Origin: Selenomonas ruminantium subsp. lactilytica TAM6421
GTDB taxonomy: Bacteria > Bacillota > Negativicutes > Selenomonadales > Selenomonadaceae
Assembly (NCBI RefSeq): GCF_000284095.1
Contig: NC_017068.1
Coordinates: 1,488,001 to 1,552,000, forward strand
Direction: 5' to 3'
Length of the DNA: 64,000 bases
Part shown: one piece after another, positions 15,813 to 23,750 of the stretch
How the letters are laid out: the number at the start of each line of letters is the position of its first letter
Numbering within the stretch: the stretch's first letter is position 1
The notes under the pieces: model-generated
What the model was told of the DNA's origin: nothing
Seen by the model: only the letters and a program-made list of their open reading frames with translations
Database searches by the model: none
Position numbers and translations under genes: made by a program

Positions 15813-16667
15813 ATGAAATACTTAGATAAGAAACTAATAGAAACTTTGGATTCATATTCTTACGATGAGGATATCGTAAAATGGGTTACAAGGTTGGAAG
15901 ATGAATTTGATGTAAATGATTTGCTGGCTTTAAGTGATGCTGTATGCCAAGCAGGAGCATGTAAGGAACTGGCATTTGCGGTCCTCCCCTTTATGTTACG
16001 CTTAAGCGAAGATGTTTCAGAGAAAAATAAGCTACATTTATTCGTAGAGTCTGCAATGATTTACGCATACAGCTATGAAATCGAGGATAAAATCCCAGAT
16101 AATTTAATGTGTTGTTTAAAAGAGACAGTAAGTAAGTATAGAAATAAGATTTTGGAATATTATTTAGCAAATACCTTTGAATTGACAGATGAATACTATC
16201 TGGTAGCCGCAATCATGACATTTTATAATCAAAAATGGGGCGCTTCTATACTATATGGGAATTTGTTTCCCTATGAAAGTGAGATAGAATTGGATTGTTG
16301 TTGCCCTAATTTACATGATATTGTCCTGTATGTTAATGATGACGGCATCTGTTGTCTTGGTGAGCAGCCAGCAACTAACAGATCGGCTAGTAATGTGATG
16401 GAATTAAGTCCAAAAGAGGATAAGTCAAATATCCAAGAATTGTTGGACGTGATTAACAAAGTACTTGCTGATAAAGGCCTGCATACATTAAAACAGTTCG
16501 AGGAAATAAGTGAATCAGAAGCCGGTGTAGTGTTTATTGTAATGGGAACTATGTTGATGTATGCAGGATATAACGAGCAGGCAAAAAGGTATTATTATAT
16601 GTTGAATAGCATTGAATGCCCTGTCTGTCATCAGAAATTTATCCCTGCAGAACAATGGGGGCGTTGA
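15813..16667 (+). CDS. Protein of unknown function with a C-terminal zinc-binding knuckle
   Basis: 284 residues. Predominantly helical N-terminal 150 residues (KLIETLDSYSYDEDIVKWVTRLEDEFDVNDLLALSDAVCQ...), then a beta segment with clustered cysteines (LDCCCPNLHDIVLYVNDDGICCLG) resembling a CPxC-type region, a helical region, and a final ECPVCHQKF knuckle. AT-rich. It shares the helical-then-CCPNCH layout of some bacterial immunity or SMI1-neighbour proteins, which is a loose comparison. It ends 3 bases before the next start. Confidence 0.5.
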   Translation: MKYLDKKLIETLDSYSYDEDIVKWVTRLEDEFDVNDLLALSDAVCQAGACKELAFAVLPFMLRLSEDVSEKNKLHLFVESAMIYAYSYEIEDKIPDNLMCCLKETVSKYRNKILEYYLANTFELTDEYYLVAAIMTFYNQKWGASILYGNLFPYESEIELDCCCPNLHDIVLYVNDDGICCLGEQPATNRSASNVMELSPKEDKSNIQELLDVINKVLADKGLHTLKQFEEISESEAGVVFIVMGTMLMYAGYNEQAKRYYYMLNSIECPVCHQKFIPAEQWGR

Positions 16668-16669
16668 AA

Positions 16670-17044
16670 ATGAATGTTCATGACAGTATGGTGGTGAGGT
16701 ATAGTGCTGATTTGGAAAATGAAACCTTTGCTATGTACCTGAAACCTGATACGGAAGAAGGGGTTAAAGAAGTAAATTTTGAAGGTGTGTTAGCTCATTG
16801 GTTTGAGTATGTTGTTTCATGGAATGTTTTAGATGATATTGAAGAACTTGATATTAAAACATTTATATCATATTTTAAGAAAGTTCTATTAGAGGGGAAA
16901 AGTGATGGCTGGCCTCTGTTTTTTGAAACTTTAGAGGATTTAGAAGAGCAGTTGCTCAATAAAGGATATAAAACGTATTATATTTCTGGATGTTGTGGGA
17001 TTACTGGTTTTGTTATTGCGGAACAAGTCAGTGTAAAAGTATAA
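16670..17044 (+). CDS. Small protein of unknown function (possible immunity)
   Basis: 124 residues from ATG 16670; the ribosome-binding site is the GGGGGCG inside the end of the preceding gene. N-terminal beta-strands (SMVVRYSADLENETFAMYLKPD), an FEGVLAHWFEYV segment, and a helical middle (DIKTFISYFKKVLLEGKSDGWPLFFETLEDLEEQL). This pattern, strands followed by a helix pair, is frequent in small immunity-type proteins that accompany polymorphic toxins, but I do not recognise the exact family. Confidence 0.5.
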   Translation: MNVHDSMVVRYSADLENETFAMYLKPDTEEGVKEVNFEGVLAHWFEYVVSWNVLDDIEELDIKTFISYFKKVLLEGKSDGWPLFFETLEDLEEQLLNKGYKTYYISGCCGITGFVIAEQVSVKV

Positions 17045-17154
17045 AAACGAATAATTGCTTAAAAGAATGTATTATGGATATATATAAAAGGCATAATATA
17101 ATTAGAAAAGTGGTCATTTGCTGGTTAGTTAGGAAATGCTAAGGAGGGAAGAAT

Positions 17155-17466
17155 GTGAAAGAAAGCACCTTTCGATATTACCCCAATATTTATGCAGATG
17201 AGGCGCTGGTTCATGCAGACGGTGTATGTCAGTGTTGTGGCAAGAAGGTGCATGAATATACCGAATTTATGTACACTGAGGAGAATGTTGACTGTATTTG
17301 CCTTCCATGTATTCGTGATGGAAGTGCAGTCGTAAAATTTCAAGGGGAGTTTATTGCTGCAGCAGATTGGGTCAGCTATCCGGCAAAGAGAGAAGAGCTC
17401 TTTCGCAGAACGCCGGGCTACATATCCATTCAGAATGTGGTTAATATTATTATGAGAGAAGGCTAA
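17155..17466 (+). CDS. CbrC family protein, short form
   Basis: 103 residues from GTG 17155 behind AAGGAGGG. The N-terminus FRYYPNIYADEALVHADGVCQCCGKKVHEYTEFMYTEENVDCICLPCIRDGSAVVKFQGEF is the CbrC/UPF0167 pattern, with two CxxC-type pairs that probably bind zinc. Full-length members have about 180 residues; here the ELFRRTPGYISIQ end is followed by only a few residues, so the C-terminal third is missing or replaced. CbrC is linked to colicin resistance in E. coli and to immunity arrays elsewhere, in line with the neighbours. Confidence 0.7.
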   Translation: MKESTFRYYPNIYADEALVHADGVCQCCGKKVHEYTEFMYTEENVDCICLPCIRDGSAVVKFQGEFIAAADWVSYPAKREELFRRTPGYISIQNVVNIIMREG

Positions 17467-17473
17467 TGATTTT

Positions 17474-17806
17474 ATGGAAGATGCATGGAATAAAGCTGTA
17501 AATTGGCTTGGAGATAAAAAGTGGAGAGGTTACTGTTTTGGATTTATGTTTTCTTATATAGTACAGGTTTTTACAATGGTGTTTAGGCGGGGAGATACAT
17601 CTTGGCATGCTTTTGATCCGCTTAGATTGTTAAACTTTGTTATGGCTTATGTTATAGGGGTAACATTATATGGTGCAGTTCATAAATACGATATAGAATA
17701 TATGAAAAATAGAATGATGAATGTGTTTATAGCTTTGGGGATAATCATCTTCCTTGCTGTTGTTATAGATTTAAATTGTCATTTAGATGTGCTTAGGTGG
17801 CTATAA
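17474..17806 (+). CDS. Small membrane protein
   Basis: 110 residues with about three hydrophobic segments (roughly 20-37, 55-68, 80-98) and basic connecting loops (MVFRRGDTSWHAF, YDIEYMKNRMM). It starts with ATG 17474, 7 bases after the CbrC-like gene, so it is co-transcribed. No motif known. Membrane immunity proteins against pore-forming toxins have this size and shape, but this is only a possibility. Confidence 0.5.
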   Translation: MEDAWNKAVNWLGDKKWRGYCFGFMFSYIVQVFTMVFRRGDTSWHAFDPLRLLNFVMAYVIGVTLYGAVHKYDIEYMKNRMMNVFIALGIIIFLAVVIDLNCHLDVLRWL

Positions 17807-17912
17807 TTGCTAATGAGTTAAATCCCATAATAAATTCTAATGAGAATTTAAAAAACGTATGTTATCATAACCTCGTTACTTATTATTATAGCTGAAGAGG
17901 GAGGTTTATGTT

Positions 17913-18024
17913 ATGGAATTAAGTGAACTGTGCTTCGAAGATAGAATAGCAGCTTCTAATAGAATGTAATTTGATTTTTGTAGCATTTGACCTTAGAGAT
18001 GGAAGATACATCGAATACTTCTAA
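17913..18024 (+). pseudogene. Remnant of a small gene
   Basis: A good ribosome-binding site (AGAGGGAGG) precedes ATG 17913, but translation stops after 18 codons (MELSELCFEDRIAASNRM). In another frame VAFDLRDGRYIEYF continues to 18024. This looks like the two ends of a lost gene, start preserved, in line with other shortened genes in the window. The rest of the gap 17807-18047 holds nothing I recognise. Confidence 0.4.
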
Positions 18025-18047
18025 GAATAGTTGAGGGGGAATAATGT

Positions 18048-18422
18048 GTGATTATAAGCATAGATCGTGATGGTGTCTGCATGGGTGATGATGCCATGGA
18101 TCATTGGAGGGATGTTGTTCTGGAAGATAACGCAACAGCCCGTGATTTACTGAATAAGTTGCTGGAAATTGACTATCTGCCGAATCTTACCGATGCCATT
18201 TGGTATACATGGAGCTCTGATGCCCGCTGCCTTATAGCATGGTCTTGCAAGAAGAAAAAAGTCATAGCTGAGGTGCGAGATAAACTACTTGAAAAAGATA
18301 ATAGCAAGTCAGGGTATTACTTCGTTCATCTTTGGAAACAGGATTTGCAGCTCATCAAGGAATATATAAAAGAAACACCTGGCATTTGGTATGACAAAGA
18401 TTACTTTGGTGGTCGCTTATAA
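18048..18422 (+). CDS. Small protein of unknown function (possible immunity)
   Basis: 124 residues from GTG 18048 (TGAGGGGGA upstream). ISIDRDGVCMGDDAMDH at the start and WYTWSSDARCLIAWSCKKKKVIAEV in the middle give a beta-alpha pattern; the tail is YIKETPGIWYDKDYFGGRL. This looks like a conserved small domain of immunity arrays (the VCMGDDA...H start recurs in such proteins), but I have no family name. Its neighbours are small same-strand genes. Confidence 0.5.
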   Translation: MIISIDRDGVCMGDDAMDHWRDVVLEDNATARDLLNKLLEIDYLPNLTDAIWYTWSSDARCLIAWSCKKKKVIAEVRDKLLEKDNSKSGYYFVHLWKQDLQLIKEYIKETPGIWYDKDYFGGRL

Positions 18423-18451
18423 GTGGTGGTCGATGAATGGGAGAGTAGCAA

Positions 18452-18844
18452 TTGGAAGAAATGTTAGCTATAAAACTGAAACCACGAAATGGTGGAGATA
18501 TTATCATTGATAAAGATGATGTGGAAAGTATATACTTCGGGGATGTGGTAGAATGCATCTTGTTTAAGAATAATGAACTTACCCGCTGTAAAAAGGCTAA
18601 ACAAGCAGTGATTCATTTGAAAAAAAGTGCGGATAAGTATGGTGGTGGAAAAATAAGTGTATTTGAGAGACTTTGTAGTGAAAGAAATTTGTATATCGTA
18701 GAATTGTTGCATGATGAAATAATTGAAGAAATTCTGTTGCCATATAAGCGCATAAATGGTATAGAAACTAATATACTTGAAAAGCATGAGTTTGATAATG
18801 GACTGAAAATTAAATTCAGTGAAAAGTTTGGAACGGAGAGGTAA
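18452..18844 (+). CDS. Small protein of unknown function
   Basis: 130 residues from TTG 18452, behind GGGAG. Beta-rich start (MLAIKLKPRNGGDIIIDKDDVESIYFGDVVEC) followed by mixed alpha/beta with many lysines. The C-terminal ILLPYKRINGIETNILEKHEFDNGLKIKF is AT-rich coding. No recognised domain; position suggests membership of the same small-gene array. Confidence 0.5.
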   Translation: MEEMLAIKLKPRNGGDIIIDKDDVESIYFGDVVECILFKNNELTRCKKAKQAVIHLKKSADKYGGGKISVFERLCSERNLYIVELLHDEIIEEILLPYKRINGIETNILEKHEFDNGLKIKFSEKFGTER

Positions 18845-18856
18845 ATATTCTGGGGC

Positions 18857-19177
18857 TTGTGGTGGGCTGGCTGGCCCAGAAGCTTTGCAATGTGTCCCTG
18901 CGTCGTAAAGAAGCATGAAACTGCCCTGGCTGAAATGAAAAATGGCAGGAAGAAGTCCCATTGGATTTGGTATATCTTCCCGCAACTGGCCGACCTGGGG
19001 TATAAGGAAGTCATCACATGGAATTACACTAAATTCCAGACGGATATGTGGCGCTACCAGACCAAGACCATGGATCAGAGCCATGATACGGTAGTGTCGC
19101 CCGGAGATAAAGTTTTTTCATATGGTATGAACCGGTTGGGGTGGCCATATGAAGTGAGGGAATTCTGGGTTGATTAA
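18857..19177 (+). pseudogene. Chimeric remnant with a DUF1810 fragment
   Basis: The middle of this 106-residue frame, KHETALAEMKNGRKKSHWIWYIFPQL, is the diagnostic N-terminal motif of DUF1810 (YETALAEIKNGRKxSHWMWYIFPQ). The first 15 residues are not DUF1810-like. After LADLGYKEV the sequence continues with unrelated coding sequence (MDQSHDTVVSPGDKVFSYGMNRLGWPYEVREFWVD), which looks like the C-terminus of another protein. It therefore seems to be two gene pieces joined in frame; GC content is higher than in adjacent genes. Confidence 0.6.
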
Positions 19178-19327
19178 GCTCAGGAAGAAATCAATTAATC
19201 GATTTAGCAGTAGCTTTTAATAAAAAGCTACTAGAATTATAATGAAAATTTAATTGAGAAGGTTTATTATTTAACATGTTGTATTGTGTCAAGAATAAAG
19301 CAACAACATGTTTATTTGCCGATGGGG

Positions 19328-19369
19328 GCACCATGCCATGGGGATTTAACCATGGTATGGTGCTTTTTT
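19328..19369 (+). terminator. Strong rho-independent terminator
   Basis: GCACCATGCCATGG pairs with CCATGGTATGGTGC (one G-U type mismatch) over an 8-base loop, followed by six T residues. Two further inverted repeats precede it in the same intergenic region: AGTAGCTTTT/AAAAGCTACT near 19208-19231 and ACATGTTGT/ACAACATGT near 19275-19312. Together these close the small-gene array. Confidence 0.85.
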
Positions 19370-19400
19370 GCGTGCATGAATCAGTTGGGAGGACGGAGCA

Positions 19401-20024
19401 TTGAAAGGTAAATTTGAGAGCGTGGGAAGGTTATTATCTGTTGTACTACTGATAACTGGAATTATGGGGATGGCCGGTTGTGGCAGACACTCAGATGTAG
19501 ATGAAAGTCATCTCTTAAGCAAAAAGGCAGAGGCAGGAGACGGATATGAGTGGCGTACTGTGGAGTACGCCCAAACAGATGGGAAAAAGATGAAGGTAGA
19601 ACTGCCCTTTGAATTGGAAAAAGATAACACTGAGGAAAGCGTTGGTGGCTGGAGAGAGGATTCTTACAGCCATTATGATGATGAGAAATTCTTCTCTGTA
19701 GAAATGGTTCATGTCAGTGGCTTGAGGCCGGGGCGTGTATTTGATATGGAAGGGTTCCTCAAAGTAAGTTTTGTTGATCCAGAAGGACTTAAGGTCACGG
19801 TGAAGGACAGGGGAACAAAGACGGTCAATGGACTTAAAATGACTTATCTGGATGTGCAGTTGCTGGATGAAGAGAATGGCAGTCAGCGTCCAGCCAGACT
19901 GTTGAACCTTGGCTTTTTCGGTGGCGAAGGCGAATTCTGGGCTATTTCATACTTTGCATATGAAGATGACAAGCTCGGGCAGAAGATGATAGAAAGATCC
20001 ATTGAGTCAATAAAAGTTGAATAA
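19401..20024 (+). CDS. Lipoprotein of unknown function
   Basis: 207 residues from TTG 19401, behind GGGAGGACGG. The signal peptide ends with the lipobox GMAGC (cysteine at about residue 27). The mature domain has a DcrB/PsbP-like look: EWRTVEYAQTDGKKMKVELPFELEKD, FFSVEMVHVSGLRPG, KDRGTKTVNGLKMTYLDVQLLDE, and a closing AYEDDKLGQKMIERSIESIKVE. Such domains occur in many secreted lipoproteins and may support envelope or transport functions. The name is not certain. Confidence 0.6.
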   Translation: MKGKFESVGRLLSVVLLITGIMGMAGCGRHSDVDESHLLSKKAEAGDGYEWRTVEYAQTDGKKMKVELPFELEKDNTEESVGGWREDSYSHYDDEKFFSVEMVHVSGLRPGRVFDMEGFLKVSFVDPEGLKVTVKDRGTKTVNGLKMTYLDVQLLDEENGSQRPARLLNLGFFGGEGEFWAISYFAYEDDKLGQKMIERSIESIKVE

Positions 20025-20278
20025 ATTCAAGCTAAAAGAGGATAAGATTGAAAATTGTGGCTCAAGAAAGGGTATAACATGAAAGAAGGGGAGAGTTAAA
20101 TGTTTGATTTTTCATGGGTGAAAGAGTGTTCATGTTCTATATAAAAAGGTTGGCTCTGAATGGATGGCATCAAATAGAGGATTTTGGAGGGGATGGTATT
20201 GCTTTTTGATAATCAGCATAAGCTGGTAGAGGAATATTCGGAAGTCGTGTAGAAAATATGCAGAAAGCTGATGGAGCG
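20025..20278 (+). other. Gap with short gene remnants
   Basis: Two very short open pieces are seen: MFDFSWVKECSCSI near 20101 and LLFDNQHKLVEEYSEVV ending near 20252, the latter behind GGAGGGGATGG. Both look like the beginnings or ends of lost genes. No complete gene is present. Confidence 0.35.
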
Positions 20279-20295
20279 ATGTTAATTATTAACAT
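20279..20295. promoter_or_regulatory. 17-bp palindrome, possible operator (copy 1)
   Basis: ATGTTAATTATTAACAT is a perfect palindrome around a central T. It lies 14 bases before the start codon of the zinc-ribbon gene and abuts its ribosome-binding site. The same palindrome plus two flanking bases occurs at 23734. It resembles the TTAA-rich half sites of redox regulators such as Rex but has a 3-base spacer rather than 4, so no regulator is named. Confidence 0.4.
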
Positions 20296-20309
20296 GGGAG
20301 GGTGCTGCT

Positions 20310-20534
20310 ATGGCTAAATACTACGATGGCTGTCCTCGGTGTGGCAGAAGAGATTTTGGTGAGATACTGCACTGTAAGAGGTGTAATACGGATTTCTGCA
20401 CGAAATGCCAGGGAAAGCGGAAACTGGCTGGTGGCACGGAATATGCGTGCTGCCCACGTTGTGGTGCAGAAATAGACGATGATGATACGGTGGTCGTTGT
20501 TACCACAGAGAAGGAAAACGCCAAGAATAGGTAA
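20310..20534 (+). CDS. Small zinc-ribbon protein
   Basis: 74 residues from ATG 20310 with GGGAGGG upstream. Four CxxC pairs: CPRCGRR, CKRCNTDFC, KCQGK and CCPRCGAE, so two zinc ribbons are likely. The tail is acidic then basic (DDDDTVVVVTTEKENAKNR). No partner gene. A palindrome at 20279-20295 may control translation or transcription initiation. Confidence 0.65.
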   Translation: MAKYYDGCPRCGRRDFGEILHCKRCNTDFCTKCQGKRKLAGGTEYACCPRCGAEIDDDDTVVVVTTEKENAKNR

Positions 20535-20609
20535 AATGTAACTTTGTGTTCTGAGAGTGTATATATGATACTAAAGTATAGAAAACAAAACTGTTTTTGA
20601 TAATATGTG

Positions 20610-20638
20610 TTGACATTATCTGCGTAATGTATTATATT
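20610..20638 (+). promoter_or_regulatory. Sigma-70-type promoter for the cyclase gene
   Basis: TTGACA and TATATT are separated by 17 bases, 43 bases before the start codon at 20681. Confidence 0.65.
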
Positions 20639-20680
20639 ACCTATCAAATGAATATGTAGTAAGCTATGGAGGTGCATCCT

Positions 20681-21460
20681 ATGAGTCATCAGTTATGGAA
20701 TATTATCAATGAGCTGCAGTCAGAGAAATATGAATGGGTAGATCTAAGCCATTCTTTGAACAATGACAGTCCTTACTGGGCAGGTATACCTGAGGGATCC
20801 GTGGAACTGTCCAAGACTGTATTTGACTGGGGAAATCCTATGCTTGAATGCCTGATTCAGACATTCAAGTTCCCGGGACAGTTCGGCACGCATATTGATT
20901 TTCCTGGTCATTTCGTCAAGGATGCGCCTCTCTCAGAAAAATTTGATGTCTGGCATATGCTGTATCCGTTAGTTGTAATCGACATCAGCGATAAGGTGCG
21001 CGAGGATGTGCATTACGCTGTTACGGTGGAGGATATCAAGGCCTTTGAGGCAAAATATGGAGATATACCTGATGGGGCCTTTGTGGCGCTGAATGCCGGC
21101 TGGTCAAAGAACTGGCCTGACATGGATAAATTGTCAGGGATCGATGAGGATGGCAATGAAAATGCCCCGGGCTGGTCACTGGATGCGCTGAAGTATATCT
21201 ATGAGGTGCGCAATGCGGCGGCCAATGGCCATGAAACTTTGGATACGGATGCCAGCGCAGTAGCTGCCGCCGCTGGCGACCTGGCCTGCGAACGCTATGT
21301 GCTCAGTAAGGGTAAGCTGCAGATAGAAGTATTGAATAATCTGGATAAAGTAGCACCGGTGGGGGCGTTGCTGTTCGCCGCCTGGCCTAATATTGAACAG
21401 GCTACGGGGTTACCTGTCCGCGTACTGGCTATTACGCCGAAGAGAAAACAGTATATCTAA
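20681..21460 (+). CDS. Cyclase family protein (kynurenine formamidase-like)
   Basis: 259 residues from ATG 20681, behind GGAGGTG. Cyclase-family metal hydrolases carry an HxGTHxDxPxH motif, seen here as FPGQFGTHIDFPGHF, with the preceding WVDLSHSLNNDSPYW and later GWSKNWP. The catalytic histidine/glutamate region in the C-terminal half reads DTDASAVAAAAGDLACERYVL, which is a somewhat reduced version of the usual DTxSxD...aHxxll stretch. Family members hydrolyse cyclic amides or N-formyl groups (formylkynurenine, isatin). The substrate is unknown. It has its own promoter and stands alone. Confidence 0.8.
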   Translation: MSHQLWNIINELQSEKYEWVDLSHSLNNDSPYWAGIPEGSVELSKTVFDWGNPMLECLIQTFKFPGQFGTHIDFPGHFVKDAPLSEKFDVWHMLYPLVVIDISDKVREDVHYAVTVEDIKAFEAKYGDIPDGAFVALNAGWSKNWPDMDKLSGIDEDGNENAPGWSLDALKYIYEVRNAAANGHETLDTDASAVAAAAGDLACERYVLSKGKLQIEVLNNLDKVAPVGALLFAAWPNIEQATGLPVRVLAITPKRKQYI

Positions 21461-21562
21461 ATGCTATTGCATTATTGAGCCGGATTGGTTATTGGTATAT
21501 CAGGTCATAGAGGAACGTTTGGTGTTAGCCATGATAAAGAAATAGGCTTGTGGCAAAGAACA

Positions 21563-21624
21563 AGAGAGGCTGTGAAAAAGATTCTGCCCTGGTTGAGGGA
21601 AACCTTCTTTTTCACAGCCTCTCT
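21563..21624. terminator. Long perfect hairpin
   Basis: AGAGAGGCTGTGAAAAAG (21563-21580) is repeated as its exact complement at 21607-21624, an 18-bp stem with a 26-base loop. It lies about 100 bases after the cyclase stop and 40 before the IS3 left end. There is no long T run after it, so it may be a terminator for transcripts in either direction or a remnant of a small repetitive element. Confidence 0.5.
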
Positions 21625-21663
21625 CTACATAGAAAAAGACATTGGTACTTGCAGTGTCTGATA

Positions 21664-21719
21664 TGCTCCCTATTAGGTAGACAGAAGAAATAATAAAACT
21701 GTCTGCTTGATAGGGAGCA
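21664..21719 (+). promoter_or_regulatory. IS left end with hairpin covering the transposase ribosome-binding site
   Basis: The terminal repeat at 21664-21684 is followed 14 bases later by its own inverted copy (21699-21719), which contains the AGGGAG ribosome-binding site of orfA (ATG 21724). In RNA the two would form a 21-bp stem, with the three non-matching positions becoming G-U pairs. Readthrough transcripts from outside would therefore hide the ribosome-binding site, whereas a transcript starting inside would not. This protection against impinging transcription is known for IS10 and IS50. Confidence 0.65.
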
Positions 21720-21723
21720 TTTT

Positions 21724-22395
21724 ATGTACAAGAAGAGATTATCACCCGAAGAGAAAATCCACTTCATTGAAAAGTATAAACGTGGAGAGGGCAGTTATGC
21801 CTCCATAGCCGCGGATGCAGGCGTTGACAGCAGATCCTTCAGGCAATGGGTTCGTAACTATGATGCTTGCGGCCCGGATGTATTCTTCAAACGACATCAT
21901 CAGCGCTATTCTGTTGAATTTAAGGAAACTGCTATCCACGATTATCTTTCTGGCGTGGATTCACAAGATGCTATATGCCGAAAATACGGACTTCGTTCGC
22001 GGAGACAGCTACAAGACTGGATTATGAAGTATAATAGTCACGAGGAACTTAAACCATCCGGTACAGGAGGGAGCACCATCGTGACTAAAGGCAGAAAAAC
22101 TACATTTGATGAACGGGTATCCATTGTAGAGGATTGCATTGCAAATGGCCGTGATTATGCTTTGACGGCGGAGAAATTCGATGTTTCTTACCAGCAGGTC
22201 TATACCTGGGTCAGGAAATATGACCAAAAGGGAATCGAAGGCCTCAAGGACGGCAGAGGCCGCAGGAAGCCTGAGTCTGAGATGAACGAGCTGGAACGGC
22301 TCAGATATGAAAACCGCATGCAGAAGGCTCAGTTGCTACAAAAGCAGATGGAGATAGATTTTCTAAAAAAACTCGAGGAATTGGAAAGGCGGTGA
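21724..22395 (+). CDS. IS3 transposase OrfA, two HTH domains
   Basis: 223 residues. Two HTH_23/28-type domains: KIHFIEKYKRGEGSYASIAADAGVDSRSFRQWVRNY and, after a second partial one (QDAICRKYGLRSRRQLQDWIMKY), FDERVSIVEDCIANGRDYALTAEKFDVSYQQVYTWVRKY. The C-terminal leucine-rich coil (NELERLRYENRMQKAQLLQKQMEIDFLKKLEELE) is typical of OrfA of the IS150 group and mediates multimerisation. It ends in an overlap with OrfB, probably joined by frameshifting at the AAAAAAC run near 22364 in IS150-type elements. Confidence 0.85.
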   Translation: MYKKRLSPEEKIHFIEKYKRGEGSYASIAADAGVDSRSFRQWVRNYDACGPDVFFKRHHQRYSVEFKETAIHDYLSGVDSQDAICRKYGLRSRRQLQDWIMKYNSHEELKPSGTGGSTIVTKGRKTTFDERVSIVEDCIANGRDYALTAEKFDVSYQQVYTWVRKYDQKGIEGLKDGRGRRKPESEMNELERLRYENRMQKAQLLQKQMEIDFLKKLEELERR

Positions 22396-23306
22396 TACTA
22401 GACAGAACTCGTAATACGGCTGCCTACCGGGCGATACTGGAGCTCAGCAGTATCTGTAAGGATTATCCAGTCAAGGCGTTATGCAGGTTGGGCCGTGTAA
22501 CCAGGGCTGCGTATTACAAATGGCTTCACAGGAAGCTGGGACAAAACGAAGAAACGAACCAGAAGCTTGCTGCCCTGGCAGAATCAATCCATAAGGAGCA
22601 TCCAGATATGGGCTACCGAAGGATTCGAGATAAGATTGAGCATGACCATGGCCTGCATGCTAATGACAAGCGTATCCTGCGTATATGCCGCAAGAAGAGA
22701 CTGCGCTCCGTAATAAAAGGACGTCACAACTGTTGCACCAGGCCTGCTGTTGATCCATACTATACAGCAGAGAATGTGCTCAACAGGGATTTCCATGCAG
22801 ATAAATACAACCAGAAATGGGTTACGGATGTGACCGAATTCAAGTACTTTCCTGAATACGGAACCGTTAAAAAGGTATATCTGAGTGCCATCCTTGACCT
22901 CTGTGATCGCCGGCCTGTTGCCTATGTTATTGGTGACAGCAACAATAACCAGTTGGTATTCCAAACCTTTGACAAAGCTCTTGAAGCCAATCCAGGGGCA
23001 CATCCCTTGTTTCATAGTGACCGTGGCTTTCAGTACACCAATAAGTTGTTCCGCGCCAAAATTGAACAGGCCGGTATGACACAAAGCATGTCCCGTGTAG
23101 CACATTGCCTAGACAATGGCCCCATGGAAGGCTTCTGGGGTATCTTGAAGCGCGAGATGTACTACAGGCGCAGATTTACTTCCCGGCAAGAGTTGGTTGA
23201 GTCAATTGAGGAATATATAAGATATTACACTTATGACAGACCACAGCGTCATTTAGGCATACGAACCCCAAGTGAGTACCACGAAAAACTGGTTGGAGCT
23301 GCATGA
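22392..23306 (+). CDS. IS3 transposase OrfB (DDE integrase)
   Basis: 304 residues from GTG 22392. An HTH_21 segment (HPDMGYRRIRDKIEHDHGLHANDKRILRICRKKRLRS) is followed by the rve core. Catalytic acids are seen in KWVTDVTEF, HSDRGFQYT and EGFWGILKREMYY. The C-terminal YIRYYTYDRPQRHLGIRTPSEYHEKL is typical. All motifs intact. Confidence 0.88.
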   Translation: MILDRTRNTAAYRAILELSSICKDYPVKALCRLGRVTRAAYYKWLHRKLGQNEETNQKLAALAESIHKEHPDMGYRRIRDKIEHDHGLHANDKRILRICRKKRLRSVIKGRHNCCTRPAVDPYYTAENVLNRDFHADKYNQKWVTDVTEFKYFPEYGTVKKVYLSAILDLCDRRPVAYVIGDSNNNQLVFQTFDKALEANPGAHPLFHSDRGFQYTNKLFRAKIEQAGMTQSMSRVAHCLDNGPMEGFWGILKREMYYRRRFTSRQELVESIEEYIRYYTYDRPQRHLGIRTPSEYHEKLVGAA

Positions 23307-23380
23307 AAAAAGCTGCTCGCATTAGTTGCGAGCAGCAATGAATATTTTTATTTTTTTACCTGTCCACTTGACGGGGAGCA

Positions 23381-23707
23381 CACCAGTCTCCTGTTGTATG
23401 GTATGCTGTTGAAACTGTCAGCATAAATGCGGCAGATGACTTAGATGATGTGGAGGATATGGGGTTGTTGAGATTTGAAGGTGAGGAATATCCCACGAGA
23501 TTGATTGCGTTTGATATGCCTGAAATCAGCGGAAAGCACTTGATTTCAGTAGACAGCCTGGACGTTGCTCTTATGACTAAAGACGGCTGTTATGTCTCGG
23601 AGGAAGCGCGGGCCATTGATGAAAAGATTTTCGTCTATGTTCCGGACAAGATGATTGATGCTGAGGAGAATACTCTCATACAGTATGTGAAGGATATGGT
23701 TGCATAA
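23381..23707 (+). pseudogene. C-terminal part of an unknown protein, cut by the IS3 element
   Basis: The frame is open from the IS end and reads QSPVVWYAVETVSINAADD then DMGLLRFEGEEYPTRLIAFDMPEISGKHLISVDSLDVAL and ends at 23707. It is clearly protein-like but without a start: the N-terminal part was removed when the element inserted or by a later deletion. A short version could start at GTG 23450. No family recognised. Confidence 0.55.
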
Positions 23708-23733
23708 GGTGCAATTAGGTTTAAACTGCGTCG

Positions 23734-23750
23734 ATGTTAATTATTAACAT
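23734..23750. promoter_or_regulatory. 17-bp palindrome, possible operator (copy 2)
   Basis: Identical to the palindrome at 20279-20295, including the two preceding bases CG. Here it lies in a 230-base stretch between two gene remnants, so its target is unclear. Confidence 0.35.

Larger units (their letters stand above)
21664..23380 (+). mobile_element. IS3-family (IS150-like) insertion sequence
   Basis: The left end TGCTCCCTATTAGGTAGACAG (21664-21684) and the right end CTGTCCACTTGACGGGGAGCA (23360-23380) are imperfect inverted repeats. OrfA and OrfB lie between them with a 4-base ATGA-type overlap. No target duplication is obvious (left flank GATA, right flank CACC). The right flank starts in the middle of a gene whose N-terminus is not found on the left side, again implying a deletion next to the element. 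Confidence 0.85.
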
